A stretch of DNA of 32,177 bases, from assembly GCA_003427395.1 (NCBI GenBank), contig BFEA01000178.1, positions 1,704,218 to 1,736,394 on the forward strand. Direction: 5' to 3'. The position numbers were made by a program, and so were the translations under genes. Under the pieces are notes generated by a model. It was not told where the DNA came from. It did no database searches and saw only the letters and a list, made by a program, of their open reading frames with translations. Below, piece after piece: positions 1 to 9,557 of this stretch (the stretch's first letter is position 1; each line of letters opens with the position of its first letter). This stretch comes from Chara braunii. Taxonomy: Eukaryota; Streptophyta; Charophyceae; Charales; Characeae.

Positions 1-76
<76 letters not shown>

Positions 77-104
77 GGCGTCGTGCGCGATTGCGCACGC
101 GCGA

Positions 105-138
<34 letters not shown>
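1..138. repeat. (GA)n microsatellite, two blocks
   Basis: The window opens with a pure AG dinucleotide run to about base 74. A short GC-rich spacer follows, then a second GA block at about 109-138. The following 90 bases (139-237) are GC-rich with CGGCGAC-type triplets and no convincing gene; the open frames across it encode only Arg/Glu repeats. An equivalent GA array (19678-19744) lies upstream of the second hAT copy, so the array may belong to the hAT element rather than to the host flank. Confidence 0.95.
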
Positions 139-139
<1 letters not shown>

Positions 140-237
140 CGACGGCGGCGACTCGCAGGCGGAGCAGGCGACGGCGACGACGGCATGGCAAACAGCAGCG
201 GAGCGGGCGACGTCCGCGGCGCGCAGCGGAACTAAAA

Positions 238-327
238 ATTGAACGCACGTTCAATTTTTTGAACACTAGTTCAATCTCGTTTGAACACGTGTTCAATAGC
301 CGTAAACGCACGTTCAATTCCTGAACG
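238..327. repeat. hAT-1 array of four TTGAAC inverted repeats
   Basis: Four short inverted repeats built on TTGAAC/GTTCAA follow each other. They are ATTGAACG-CA-CGTTCAAT (238-255), TTGAAC-ACTA-GTTCAA (259-274), the 16-bp perfect palindrome TTGAACACGTGTTCAA (281-296) and CGTTCA-ATTCC-TGAACG (311-327). The first three begin about 21 bp apart, close to two helical turns. The same TGAACG/GTTCAA motif recurs at 6617-6721 on the far side of the transposase. In hAT elements such subterminal arrays are transposase-binding sites, and that role is inferred here. The true left terminus is not resolved and may lie outside the window. Bases 328-564 hold no recognisable gene. Confidence 0.7.
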
Positions 328-564
328 TGGTCAGGGCACCCCGCGCAGCGGACTCTGGGCTGGCGCCCTTGCTCGTTGCTGGCGGGGTGGAGGTGGCCCG
401 TGGGTGTCTGGGCCGTCTATGTCCAGTTTGCGGTGGGCCTTTGGGCCATGGTGAGGGGAGGGACCTCGGCAGGCTTCGAGACTATGTGGGACATACTTTT
501 CCGAGACTTGTGTGGGACAGACCTCTGCGGGACTGTTTGACAAAGGCCGTGGCAGACGGCCACG

Positions 565-1155
565 ATGGAGCGGAGTCAGGCACGAGTGTTCGAGGACGCC
601 GGGGAGGACGAGAACCACAAGGCGCAGAAGAAGTGCTGCGTGTTTGTCCGCGTGGGACAGAATCTTGGCAAGAGGTTCCGCGGGAATCGCATGTTGAAGT
701 GCGTTTTTTGCGGCCACGAATTCCAGGGCAACCAATTCGTGGCGGGGGGATATCCGACAGTGACCGACGAGACGCTTGTCGACATACACTACAACACCGA
801 CTACAAGCTGGACGGGAAGATACTTTAGCGGATGCATTGGTTTGAGGAGCTTCATGGTCCGACGCCTGCGATGGATCCGCGCCGGGAGGAGGGAGGGGTG
901 GGAGAGGTGAGGGATGACGAGGACGTGATCGACGTGGAAAACGTCGTGGAGGAGGGTGCTCGGGCAGGGTCGTCAGAGAGGGATAGAGGGAAGGGCGTTG
1001 TCAGCGAGCCGGGAGGGCAACAAGGCCAGTACTTTAAGATGCGCACATCGCAGCTCGCACACAGGTACTTGTGGATCGAACGAGGTGGGATCGTCTACGG
1101 GGAGGAGAAAGGAGAGAGAGGAGGGGGCGCGGTCGGGAGCGCAGACGAGGCTTAG
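565..1155 (+). pseudogene. hAT-1 transposase, N-terminal BED-like zinc-finger region (decayed)
   Basis: Frame +1 carries a Cys-x2-Cys segment (CVFCGHEF, about 711-734) that matches in position and sequence the finger of the second hAT copy (CNLCGHMF, about 20458-20481). BED fingers in hAT transposases bind subterminal DNA. Here the downstream His pair is not recognisable, so the finger looks broken. A TAG stop at 826-828 is followed in the same frame by an acidic and Gly-rich linker ending at a TAG (1153-1155). The ATG at 565 is only the first Met of the open stretch; no start is supported, because the upstream frame is decayed. Assignment rests on the homology and order of the downstream domains, which I judged by eye. 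Confidence 0.6.
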
Positions 1156-1156
1156 A

Positions 1157-3108
1157 TAAAATACAATCAAGGAGTCGTACTGTTCACAGTGGCAAATGGA
1201 GTTCAAGAAGAAGTGGCTAAAGTTTGTCTACGGTCAACGTCTGGCATTCAACAACTTCCGGAGCAAGCTGTGGTTGGACGTCGTCCGACACTTCAGGGAA
1301 TTGTCGGGCCAGTGAAGGTTTTGTCGCTTTCGGAGAACGAGATTGCGGACATAGAGACAGTTGTCCGCACAGCGGACGATGTGGCGGCTGATCTCGCGGA
1401 GGTCAGGGCTCCTTTCTATGTCACAGGGGCCACCATCATGTCAGACGGTAGGAGATCACACGATGCTAAGCCCATCGTTAACTTCCTTGCCAGTGGCCCG
1501 CGTGGGGTGATGCTGGTCCGGACAATGAATAGGGAGGGTGAGCGGGACCAGGCGTCTGATGTTTTGGCGCGCTGGATCAAGGTGTTCGATGACTTCCTTC
1601 CTAGGTGGGTAAACGCCATCTGCACCGACTCTGCCTCAGCGTACATCGCCGCGACGAACATGCTCCAGGGGCCTGAGCAGAGGCCAGAGCATCGACGGAT
1701 CACGTGGCTCCCATGCGCAGTGCATGTCTGCAACAAGATGTTGTCAGACATTGGTTGTTCGAGCTCGTGGACCAAGGACATCATCGTGGGGGGAAGAGTC
1801 GTGGTGCACTTCATTAAGGAGCACGGTGCTGCTCTTCATATCTTCAAGAGAGAGGGCACGCAGATGGGTCTTATTTATCTGTGTGAGACACGTTTCGCAT
1901 CTGTGTTCGCGATGATGGAGCGTTTGCTGGCAGTGAGGTCGACATTGAAAACGACGGTGTACAGCGATAGTTGGGGTATGGTCCCTTGGGACCGTTCAGT
2001 TCGTCACTTGGCTAGGTGGGTTAGGTGGCAGGTGCGACATGGCCCTTGGTGGGATTCCATGACCATTCTGTACCATATTATGGAGCCTGTGTATGACATG
2101 CTGCGCAGGTTGGACCGTGGAGGGTTGCACATGTCGCGGGTTGTTCAGTGGATGCAGGATGTGACCCGAGAGGTGCGATAGGAGGTTCGTGTTCTTCCAT
2201 CGGATTCTACACACTTCATTGTGTAGAAGGTGCAGGCTCAGTGCACTCACATGTTGGAGCCCGCGCACACCGCTGCTCACCTTCTCTGTCCTAGCCGGCG
2301 GGACTTGAGGTACTACGAGAGCGTAGTCAGCGACTAGGACGCGAGTTTAGTGAGGGAGGCAGAGGTTTACATCTTGTCGCAGAAAGGGTCCGATGTAGAG
2401 AGCCCCGAGTACGAGACCGCATGTGCGCAGTTGCGCGACTTTCACACACGGAGGGGGAGGATTACGTGGGGGGGAAGGGACGGAGACAGAGAGGCATAGA
2501 GGTGCACCGACTATGTGGAGACGTACGAGGCTGGGTGTTGGTGGTCGACGTGGGGACAGTGCGCCCCGCAGTTGCAGGTTATCGCTCTTCGTGTGATGTA
2601 CATCTGGGCGTGCTCCTCTCCTGCAGAGAGGAATTGGGCTGTCCACGAGGGTGAACAGACGAAGAAGCATAATCGGCTTGAGTTTGAGAAGGTTGCGAAG
2701 TTGGTTGAGATCTCAGCCAACGTCCGCCTTCTCTCTCATCAGCGGGCAGGCCGCGAGTTTGCGTTGTCGTGGACTCTAGATAAGTCCTTGTTGGACGTGG
2801 AGGCAGGCATGGGGACTCGCCCCTCGTGGAAGGGGACGGACGACAGGAGGACACAGGTGGAGCTGGAGTGTCAAAGCCGTTTGTGGCAGCGAGACCCGTG
2901 TGGGTCGAGAAATCCTCCGGGTGAGGTTGCGGATGTTTTTGGGACTCGAGCTGCCACATTGTGCCCGTACCCTAGAGATCACGACAGCGATTACGAGGGT
3001 CGGGAGCAGGAGGATGAGCAGGCGGGCCCCACTGCAGCCACTCCTGTCGCACAGGAGGCTGATGAGTGGAGCGACTCGGAGGACGTCCGTAGACGGAGTG
3101 GCGGGGAT
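1157..3108 (+). pseudogene. hAT-1 transposase catalytic (DUF659/RNase H-like) and dimerisation domains, interrupted
   Basis: Bases from about 1160 to 1310 read in frame +2 (a segment with MEFKKKWLKF). The frame then shifts to +1 near 1313 and continues to 3108. Frame +1 contains the DUF659 core: ATIMSDGRR with the first catalytic Asp, ICTDSAS with the second, WLPCAVHVCNKM as the Cys-x2-His segment, and CETRFASVF. The C-terminal dimerisation motif SPAERNW (about 2620) keeps both the Glu and the Trp of the hAT signature. In-frame stops lie at 2179 (TAG), 2224 (TAG), 2335 (TAG) and 2497 (TAG). The product would be the nuclear cut-and-paste transposase of this element. Four stops and at least one frameshift make it dead. 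The same domains in the same order occur at 20284-22560, clearly related but diverged. Confidence 0.88.
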
Positions 3109-3606
3109 CAGTGCCGTACCACCGGTCACCGTTCACGGGCTATGTGGACGGAGACCGGTCATGAAGTTTACGCCGTTCACGACACGGGAGTTCATGAAGT
3201 TCACGAAGAGTGTTTTTTTTCTTGGGGTGGGGGGATATGTTTTTTTTTTTATAGGAGGGTGGGGGCCATCGAAGGGTAACTCCCTATAATTTTTTTCAAA
3301 TTTGTTTTTTCATGAATAATATTTTTTTTTAATTACAAAAAAAAAAAAAAATCAACCAGCCAAAATAAGCATTTTCGTTTGCTATTTTGTAGGTCATTTC
3401 GGTTTGTTTTTATTTTTTCAATATCATCACAATGTGGTGCTTGAGGCGAATGTACCTGGGGGAGCCCAAAAAAAAAACAAAAAAAAACACCACTCTTTAG
3501 TGTTCGGCCCGTTCACCGTGAACGGCTGTTCACAAAACAAACACCAAATGAACGGCCGGTCATGTTCAAGTGACCGGTGTCGGTCACGTTCACGGGTCCG
3601 GCACTG
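3109..3606. mobile_element. 498-bp non-autonomous hAT element (MITE) inserted in hAT-1
   Basis: The element starts CAGTGCCG and ends CGGCACTG, and is flanked on both sides by the identical 8-bp direct repeat GCGGGGAT (3101-3108 and 3607-3614). A CA-beginning terminal repeat with an 8-bp duplication is diagnostic of the hAT superfamily. The inverted repeats extend inward about 115 bp with CGGTCAC and GTTCAC motifs and end in matching T-rich and A-rich tracts (AAGAGTG then T-run on the left, A-run then CACCACTCTT on the right). The core (about 3225-3470) is AT-rich with homopolymers and has no coding capacity. Removing the insert and one duplication restores the reading frame of the interrupted hAT-1 extension, which independently supports both boundaries. 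Confidence 0.93.
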
Positions 3607-3614
3607 GCGGGGAT

Positions 3615-6037
3615 GACTTTTTCGGTGGAGTTGATTTGGAGGGCGAGTTGGGTTTAGGGGGTTGTTATGGGAACCCTGTTGAACGATAGAGGCCTCCGTC
3701 ACCTGGCCTACGGTTTGCTGAGCGAGAGGGAGTGCATGGATCTGCACCTTCGAGGGGGGAAGAGTCGGGTTGTGGTGGCCCTGTCCCTGGCCAGCGACTG
3801 CGTAGATTGGTGAAGGGCCCTAGACAGCGAGTAGAGGAGAGATTAGCGGGCGGTCCTTCACCGGTCCAGGGGGACGAGAGAGATAGAGAGGGGTCGACTG
3901 GTGGAGATGGTGGTGCGTTGCGGCAGGCGGAGGCGATGTCGAGGTTGCTGTGGCGGTTGGCGGGGACGCGCTTGGGGATGTTGGTGAGGAGGGGATGCTG
4001 GTGGGTGGCGGAGGAGGTTTCAGTGAGTTAAGTGACTTGGGTATGCCCCATGGAGAGAGGGAGTCCCGGGGGGACATCAGTGTCGGCATGCAGGCCATAT
4101 TGGGATAAATCAGCGCCCTGCACCCGGAGTCTTTCTCCCCTGCCATGCGTGCGGAGTTGATGTCGTCACCACCGGAGGCAGAGGGAGATGAGGACCACAC
4201 ACCCCCTGGAGAGACATCTGCAGAGAGACTGGATAGGCTTGATAGTCGTCGAGCTTGCCTCATGGCACGCGGGGACATCAGGACGCAGGAGTTGGCCCGT
4301 CTTGCGGTTGAGGAGCGACAGAGACAGTTGGGGACATTCACGCCAACGTCCCTTGACGTAGAGACAGATGTCCACATGTATCCTTCGACAGGGGATCGCG
4401 ATGGGACGGGGGGGGAGGCAGCTGTCACCGATGCGTCGAGGATGGGAGGTGATGTTGAGCAGGGGTCGCACGAGACCGGGTTCGCACCCCCGGAGGCCTT
4501 CATGTGGTGCCTAACTAGCCTCCTCACGACGAGTAGAGGCCCGAGGACACTTTTCATGACGCCGCGGGCGTGCCTCTGACCACGGGTTTGGTTGAGGGTG
4601 CCGTGCACATATCCCAGGGTCTGGAGGAGATACAAACGGGGCAGTTAGTGGGCGTTGATGATGTTCGACCATCGACACAGGCAGAGAGGATAGCACCGAC
4701 CATCGGGGGAGGAGGACGTCGCAGGGGACGTTGATGTTATGGGGGCGAAGGCACTAGTTCAGGCTGATCCGATGCACACGTTTGGGGGGCAAGATGGTGC
4801 GCATGTCGATAGCGAGGTTATACCCAGAGAGGACGTGAGAGACAGGCATGACGAAGACAGACAGGAGACGCCGCAAACTTTGGTGGTTCGCACAACTGTG
4901 GGCCCGGTTGTGCCACATCAGGCACCGTTTCTGGTGGATCCTGGGCGTCGTGCACATGGCGGTGGCCCGATCGCGGGGCGACGAGTAGGCAGGGGCACCT
5001 GCGCACCTCCGGTCCCTACTTTTGCGCCGTCACGGGAGAGGCCGCAGATTAGGTATGTGGCCACGCCTCGCGGCAGCCTCCCATTTGGATGTATGACTGT
5101 TGAGGAGTTGGAGGCGCACGGCAGTATGAATTTGACCGAGACCGACAGGCAGTGCTTCAAGAGGTCTCCGCAGGTGGGGCGTCTGCCTCACGTGTAGGAC
5201 TTGTCTTGGGGGCGAGCTAGCCCTAGCTTACCTTCTGGAGGTTCTGTCGTGGTGCCCTCTCAAGGCACAGCAAGCCCATCGTCACCCGCGAGCGTAGTTG
5301 CGGAGAAGAGCGACAGTCTTACCCCGAGGTCGGTTGCCCATAGACGGAGAGACACTACCAACCATGCGCGGGTGTAGGAGGACAACATGTTGTTCGGTCA
5401 CACTGATCGGCCATGGAGTGAGACGAGACGGGTGATGACGGCGAGTGCCACTCGTCAGCCAGGTTTGAGAGAGGTTTCCACAACCGGGAATCATCGTGAT
5501 GTTGTGGCGTCAGGGTTCGGCAGTAGAGGTGGGGATAGTGGTGGCATGTCTGGCACACGTGAGGGCGCAGGCGGTACCGCGGCGGGCGGAGCAGATCTGC
5601 CGTTGACGTACGGTTTGAGAGAGACATCGATTATTTTACAGGAGCCAGAGGTTGTTACACGAGCCACACAGGCCCAACACGTGCCCTTAGATCGATGCAA
5701 GGAGGGGGAGACTTCAAGGGCAGACGGTCTACCTATGCGTCGCGAATCCCGCCAACATGTTGATCTGGCAGCCACAGGTATACCCGGAACAATCAAAGGC
5801 AGAAGAGTTATTATGAACGACGACCCCGACGACCCTCCCGAGCCTTCCACTGCCGGAAGCGGTGGGCAGCTCCAGAGAGGTCGAGCACGTGGCATTGGTC
5901 GCTCACACGGACAAGGTTCTCATCGGTCCAGGCGGGATTCGCATGCAGACGACGATAAAAAAAAAAGGATATTACGAAGGGTGCCCGCTCTGATGCTTAT
6001 TGAAGATGAAAGAGCAGAGGGAGGAGGGAGTCTGAAA
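3615..6037 (+). pseudogene. hAT-1 long C-terminal extension, low-complexity, broken
   Basis: Downstream of the dimerisation domain and on the far side of the MITE, coding-like sequence continues for about 2.4 kb, moving between frames. It runs in frame +3 from 3615 (acidic DDFFGG start), frame +2 from about 3910 to 4570, frame +1 for about 4573-4733, and frame +2 again to about 6037. The protein is rich in Arg, Glu, Asp, Gly and Ser, with a helical stretch around 4230-4330 (EELARL-like, then EERQRQL). Stops include TAG near 3690, TAA at 4106 and TAG near 5197. The second hAT copy has a similarly placed extension with a resembling helical and acidic segment. I recognise no named domain. It could be a disordered tail of the transposase or a former second ORF. 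It ends at a poly-A tract (6037-6055). Confidence 0.55.
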
Positions 6038-6072
6038 AAAAAAAAAAAAAAAAGTACTGGAATTCTTTGGGG

Positions 6073-6172
6073 CTTTGTGGGGCGTGGGCAGACTTCGGGG
6101 GATTTGGGCTTTGTGCGGGTTCAAATCGAGCCAAGCCCAAACCCCCGAAGTTCGTTCACGCCCCACAAAACC
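6073..6172. repeat. Foldback inverted repeat
   Basis: An arm at about 6073-6110 (TTTGTGGGGCGTGGGCAGAC onward) is the imperfect reverse complement of about 6135-6172 (ending CACGCCCCACAAA), with a loop of about 24 bases. The arms are roughly 37 nt with few mismatches and would form a long hairpin in RNA or single-stranded DNA. It lies just after a 19-base poly-A run, between the hAT-1 extension and the right-hand subterminal repeats. Confidence 0.8.
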
Positions 6173-6179
6173 CAAACCC

Positions 6180-6616
6180 TCACGTTGCACACCCCCCCCC
6201 CCCTCCCTACACTTATACCCCCCGTAACGGTCAAAACCCTCTCTAATAATCCCCCATTACCCCGCCCACACCTATCCCCCCCATGACCCTCCCTAATAAC
6301 CCCCCAAACCGGCGGCCCGTAAGCAGTGCCCACTGGCCCGGGCGCGGGCCAGCAAGGAACCCTCGGTGGCCCAGCCGGGGGGTTGTAAGTGGGAGTGGGG
6401 CAGGGATGGGTTGTGGTTGGGATCGGGTGGCGTTGACGTACGGTTGAATTTCAACAGAGGTTGTTGTCGGCGGGGTGGGGTGGGGGTGACGTGGTCGGAG
6501 GTGTGGGCCCGGGGGTGGGGGAGGGGTGGGTGGGTTTTTTTTTTTACTTTCGGGGTCCCTCGAACGTGGACCGCCAGCCCGCAGTCCCAGACGCGCGAGC
6601 GCGGGGTGCGGGATCG
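6180..6616. other. C-rich then G-rich low-complexity spacer, no gene
   Basis: Bases 6180-6310 are strongly C-rich with CCCCC runs. Bases 6365-6535 are strongly G-rich with TGGGG motifs, so the two halves are loosely complementary. A 14-base motif, GTTGACGTACGGTT, occurs at about 6431 and also at about 5602 inside the extension. Open frames here are Pro- or Gly-rich composition artefacts. I see no gene. Confidence 0.6.
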
Positions 6617-6721
6617 CGTTCAATTTTTTTGCACCACGTGGCGCGCAGCGCGTTTGAACGTGAATGAACGCGACCCCGTCCCGTATGAACGCGCGTTCGG
6701 CACGTTCAAACGGTTACACAG
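6617..6721. repeat. hAT-1 right-hand subterminal repeats and probable terminus
   Basis: Copies of TGAACG, GTTCAA and TTTGAACG in both orientations cluster here, for example CGTTCAATTTTTTT near 6618, GCGTTTGAACG near 6648 and ACGTTCAAACGG near 6702. They mirror the array at 238-327. The last motif is followed by GGTTACACA near 6713-6721, after which composition changes to AT-richer sequence, so I place the right end at about 6721. No target duplication can be checked because the left end is not resolved. Confidence 0.55.
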
Positions 6722-8285
6722 AAAGGATCCACAAAGATTCTTCTGGCAGACGAAGGCATAGAGTACCTAGCCTTCTTCTCTCGGTGGGAAACAAAGAAAG
6801 AGTTGGAAGAGAGAAAAAGAAAGGAAAAGGAAAGTAAGTTCTAGCTTATGGGTCTTCGTGTCCCATGAAGAATGGTCCCCCAGATGCATACCTTTGTCGA
6901 AACGAAAATTGGGCCGATCCTCAGGGAATACCCAATTTTGAGGGATGTTGAGGAGAACTATCGCATGTCAAGTTCAATCTCCCCAGCTCTATCAAACACA
7001 AAGTAAAGAATAAGTCTCGACTTAGATATGCTGATGGAGACGCCCACGTCATAGACATTGTCATACAAGACACCCTATGGTGTGACAAAACTGCAGTTTT
7101 TCAATACAAGGTACCAGAAGAATCAACAACATAACCGGTGGGTCTGCCAAATGCACGGACCAGAGCAAACGAAGATACTTGAGCACACTCATCACAGGAA
7201 AGGGGTGGCAGGGGAAGAGGCAAAGGTAGGAGAGGGGGCAGAGGTGACCGAGGGTGGAGGAGGTAGGGATAGTGGGCGTTCCAACCCCAACCCCCCCGAG
7301 CAGCCGAAACCACCTCAAGCTCCCCTTCTCTTTCCCGACCTCCTCGCCTACTCCATCCCGATCCCCGTCCCCTCCACCTTTCCGGCACCTATCGGAAAAG
7401 GGATCACCAGCAAGTGTGGAGAGGGAGTCCGAGTTAGTGGCCACCAGATCAGAAGCAACTACTTCCAAAGTATCAAAGTTTTTCTCAACAATGTTTGAGA
7501 ACACAGTCTTCTTCCCGGAGAAGAAGGGTACAAAGAACCATAGCCCCGTATAAAAATTTCTTGAAGCCCTGCGGAAACAGGGCTCATCCAAGGTGCGCAA
7601 TGTCAAGGTCTTGAAGGACTTGGACTCACAGCCCGGCGTTCCCAGCAGAGGAATAGCCACTCGAGATGCCACACACCAATTCAAATCCCAAGCTACAGCT
7701 GCCGCTGCGACAGCCAGTGCTGAGGGAGCAACCGAGGCACCCAACACAACGAGATATATTCCCGTTAAACCTACAACAGCAACAAGCTCAGGCAAAAGAA
7801 CGAAATCCCCCTATAAACAGAGGAGAATGGGACACGGGTTGGAGGAGAGACAATGTGTGGAGCACTCAGACTCCTCACCTGAGCTGGCAAGGAAATTGCC
7901 AATTCAAAATTCAAAGCATGGGCAATCGCTGTTGGTGCAGTCCCCCAATCCCAAGCCTGACAGGTAACAAGAATGGCAGATCATGCAGCCAACTGCTACG
8001 GAAGAAGAAACGACAGCTGCCAAGAATCTGCAAAACTCGAATGTGAATCAGGATTCGCATTACAATCATGTTAAAACGTTGCAGCCGGAGAACAAGGACA
8101 AGGTCATAAGGAGAATCCTCCCCATCATCTGTGTGCCAACAATGGCTGACGTCCTGTGTGTGACGCACGTGCGGAGGGCACGTGTGGAGATGGTGAGAGA
8201 GAGAGAGGAGATGGACACACACGAGAAGCAGCAGCTAATGAAGGTCCAGTCTGGCTCAATGAATGAACGAACACTGAATGAATGA
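6722..8285 (+). other. Decayed coding-like sequence of unknown origin
   Basis: Several plus-strand frames read like protein in succession but none is intact. A Lys/Glu-rich helix lies near 6790-6840. Segments around 6866-7120 read in a different frame as MKNGPPDAYLCR and then HVIDIVIQDTLWCDK. A stretch at 7254-7967 in one frame is broken by a single TAA at 7551-7553 and is Pro/Ser-rich, then Lys/Thr-rich. A last frame runs to a stop near 8285. The mix of a structured part, a Gly/Arg-rich part and a basic low-complexity part could fit ORF1/gag of a retroelement, but I recognise no domain. I assign no function. Confidence 0.35.
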
Positions 8286-8295
8286 ACCTGCCACC

Positions 8296-8407
8296 CTGGG
8301 CCTAGGCCGAAGTGATATACCGGCCTAGGTCCAGGTACGGAACCACCTGGTACCGGACCAGGGTCAGGCCGACGGCCTGAAACTGGTCCGGCCTCACTGC
8401 TGGGCCT
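8296..8407. repeat. About 96-bp hairpin-rich insert flanked by an 8-bp direct repeat
   Basis: CTGGGCCT occurs at 8296-8303 and again at 8400-8407. The second copy directly follows CACTG, the end expected of a CAGTG-type hAT terminus. Inside are two successive hairpins. CCAGGT pairs with ACCTGG (8331-8350). A nested pair follows: CCGGACCAG (8353-8361) with CTGGTCCGG (8383-8391), enclosing TCAGGCC with GGCCTGA (8364-8380). The palindrome-like GGCCTAGG occurs twice (about 8300 and 8322). The left end lacks the CAGTG of a complete terminal repeat, so this is a possible eroded mini-hAT rather than a proven one. Confidence 0.45.
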
Positions 8408-9557
8408 TAGGGGTACCTCTACACAATCCTTAGACCTGTGAATGGATCAAGCGATACATCAAACACGCTATCCGCTGAAATAGCGGAAACCCAAAAGGAA
8501 CGGCAAAAGAAACAATCCTAGATGCGGAGCAAGCTCCGTGCAGGAAAGAGATGCAATGCAGGCTAAGCCTCAAGCCTAATCTATACACAATGTCTGGTCT
8601 GAGTCGACCATAAAAAAAAAAAAAAAAAAAAAAAAGCAGAAAAATTTATGACCTATGTCGGCCAACAAAGTGAGAAATGTCTGACTTGTGTCGGCCAAGA
8701 AAGAGGAAAATGTCTCCTAAGCCAATGTGGCTGAGTATAAGTCAACACCTGAGCCCTAAAGGCGAAAGAGTAACAAGATCAATATCCACACTGAAAAAGA
8801 ATGTGGTACAGTTTCATGTGCCCTGTACCAGTACACAATAGCCAAATAGAAGGGAGGGAGCTCAGTCGCATGGGAAAGGTAGGGATGGGTGCATTGGGTG
8901 GGAGGACGACAAGTACAGCTCTCAGAGTAAACTCCAAGGGGGTACCCACACAACCATATGAACATCATCAGGCTCAGAGGGAGAATAACAGCACGACAGC
9001 AGGCTCAATGGAAACCATCAAACGGGCACCGCCATCTGAAAGGAAAAGGGCACTCACACAAGGGAGCACACAAGCGAGTCTGGAAGGATAAGGGGGGCTA
9101 TGCCGGCATAGACATATGGCCAAGGCCTGCGAGCAAAGAAAAACGTACACTCCGGAGGAGGGCCGCGCAGCATAGGGTAAGGCAGAAGGGCGGCAAAAGA
9201 ACACACCCACATGGTCAGGGAAAACAGGGATCAACATGCGTCTGAAGGGTAAACTCGAGGATGGTCAATAGAATGGGAATGGTGGAAACTCCGTGGCCGA
9301 AAAAGTGAAGTAGTCCAACTGATGAGTCTCCAGACTGAAGTCGAGTCGATGTAGTCAAGATGAAGTAGGAGTAGCACAGAAACCGAGTAGAAGCCCGGAA
9401 CACTGCGACAGGTACGCTGGTACTGAAGAGAAACACTGAGGTCGAAAGTCGAACGTAGACGCCGAATGTAGAAGTCGAATGTAGAAGTTGAAACCAGGAG
9501 CTGCTGCATAGGTGTCCAAGAATGGTAAAAGATAGAGAGTGTATAGGGGGGTATAGA
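8408..9557. other. Non-coding flank with poly-A tract and tandem dimers
   Basis: No gene is supported here. There is a pure A run at about 8613-8635. A 33-bp unit is tandemly duplicated (8649-8681 and 8682-8714, each containing TGTCGGCCAA and ending AATGTC). Degenerate 13-mers of the form GTCGAATGTAGAA repeat at about 9448-9490. The interval lies 3' of the chromodomain of the minus-strand Ty3 element, where a 3' UTR and LTR would be expected. I could not find a polypurine tract or a matching LTR sequence beyond gag at 15012-16070. Confidence 0.6.

Noticed and set aside
331-855. Minus-strand 174-codon frame overlapping the hAT-1 N-terminal region
   Set aside because: It is the antisense shadow of the plus-strand frame holding the Cys-x2-Cys finger; no domain features of its own.
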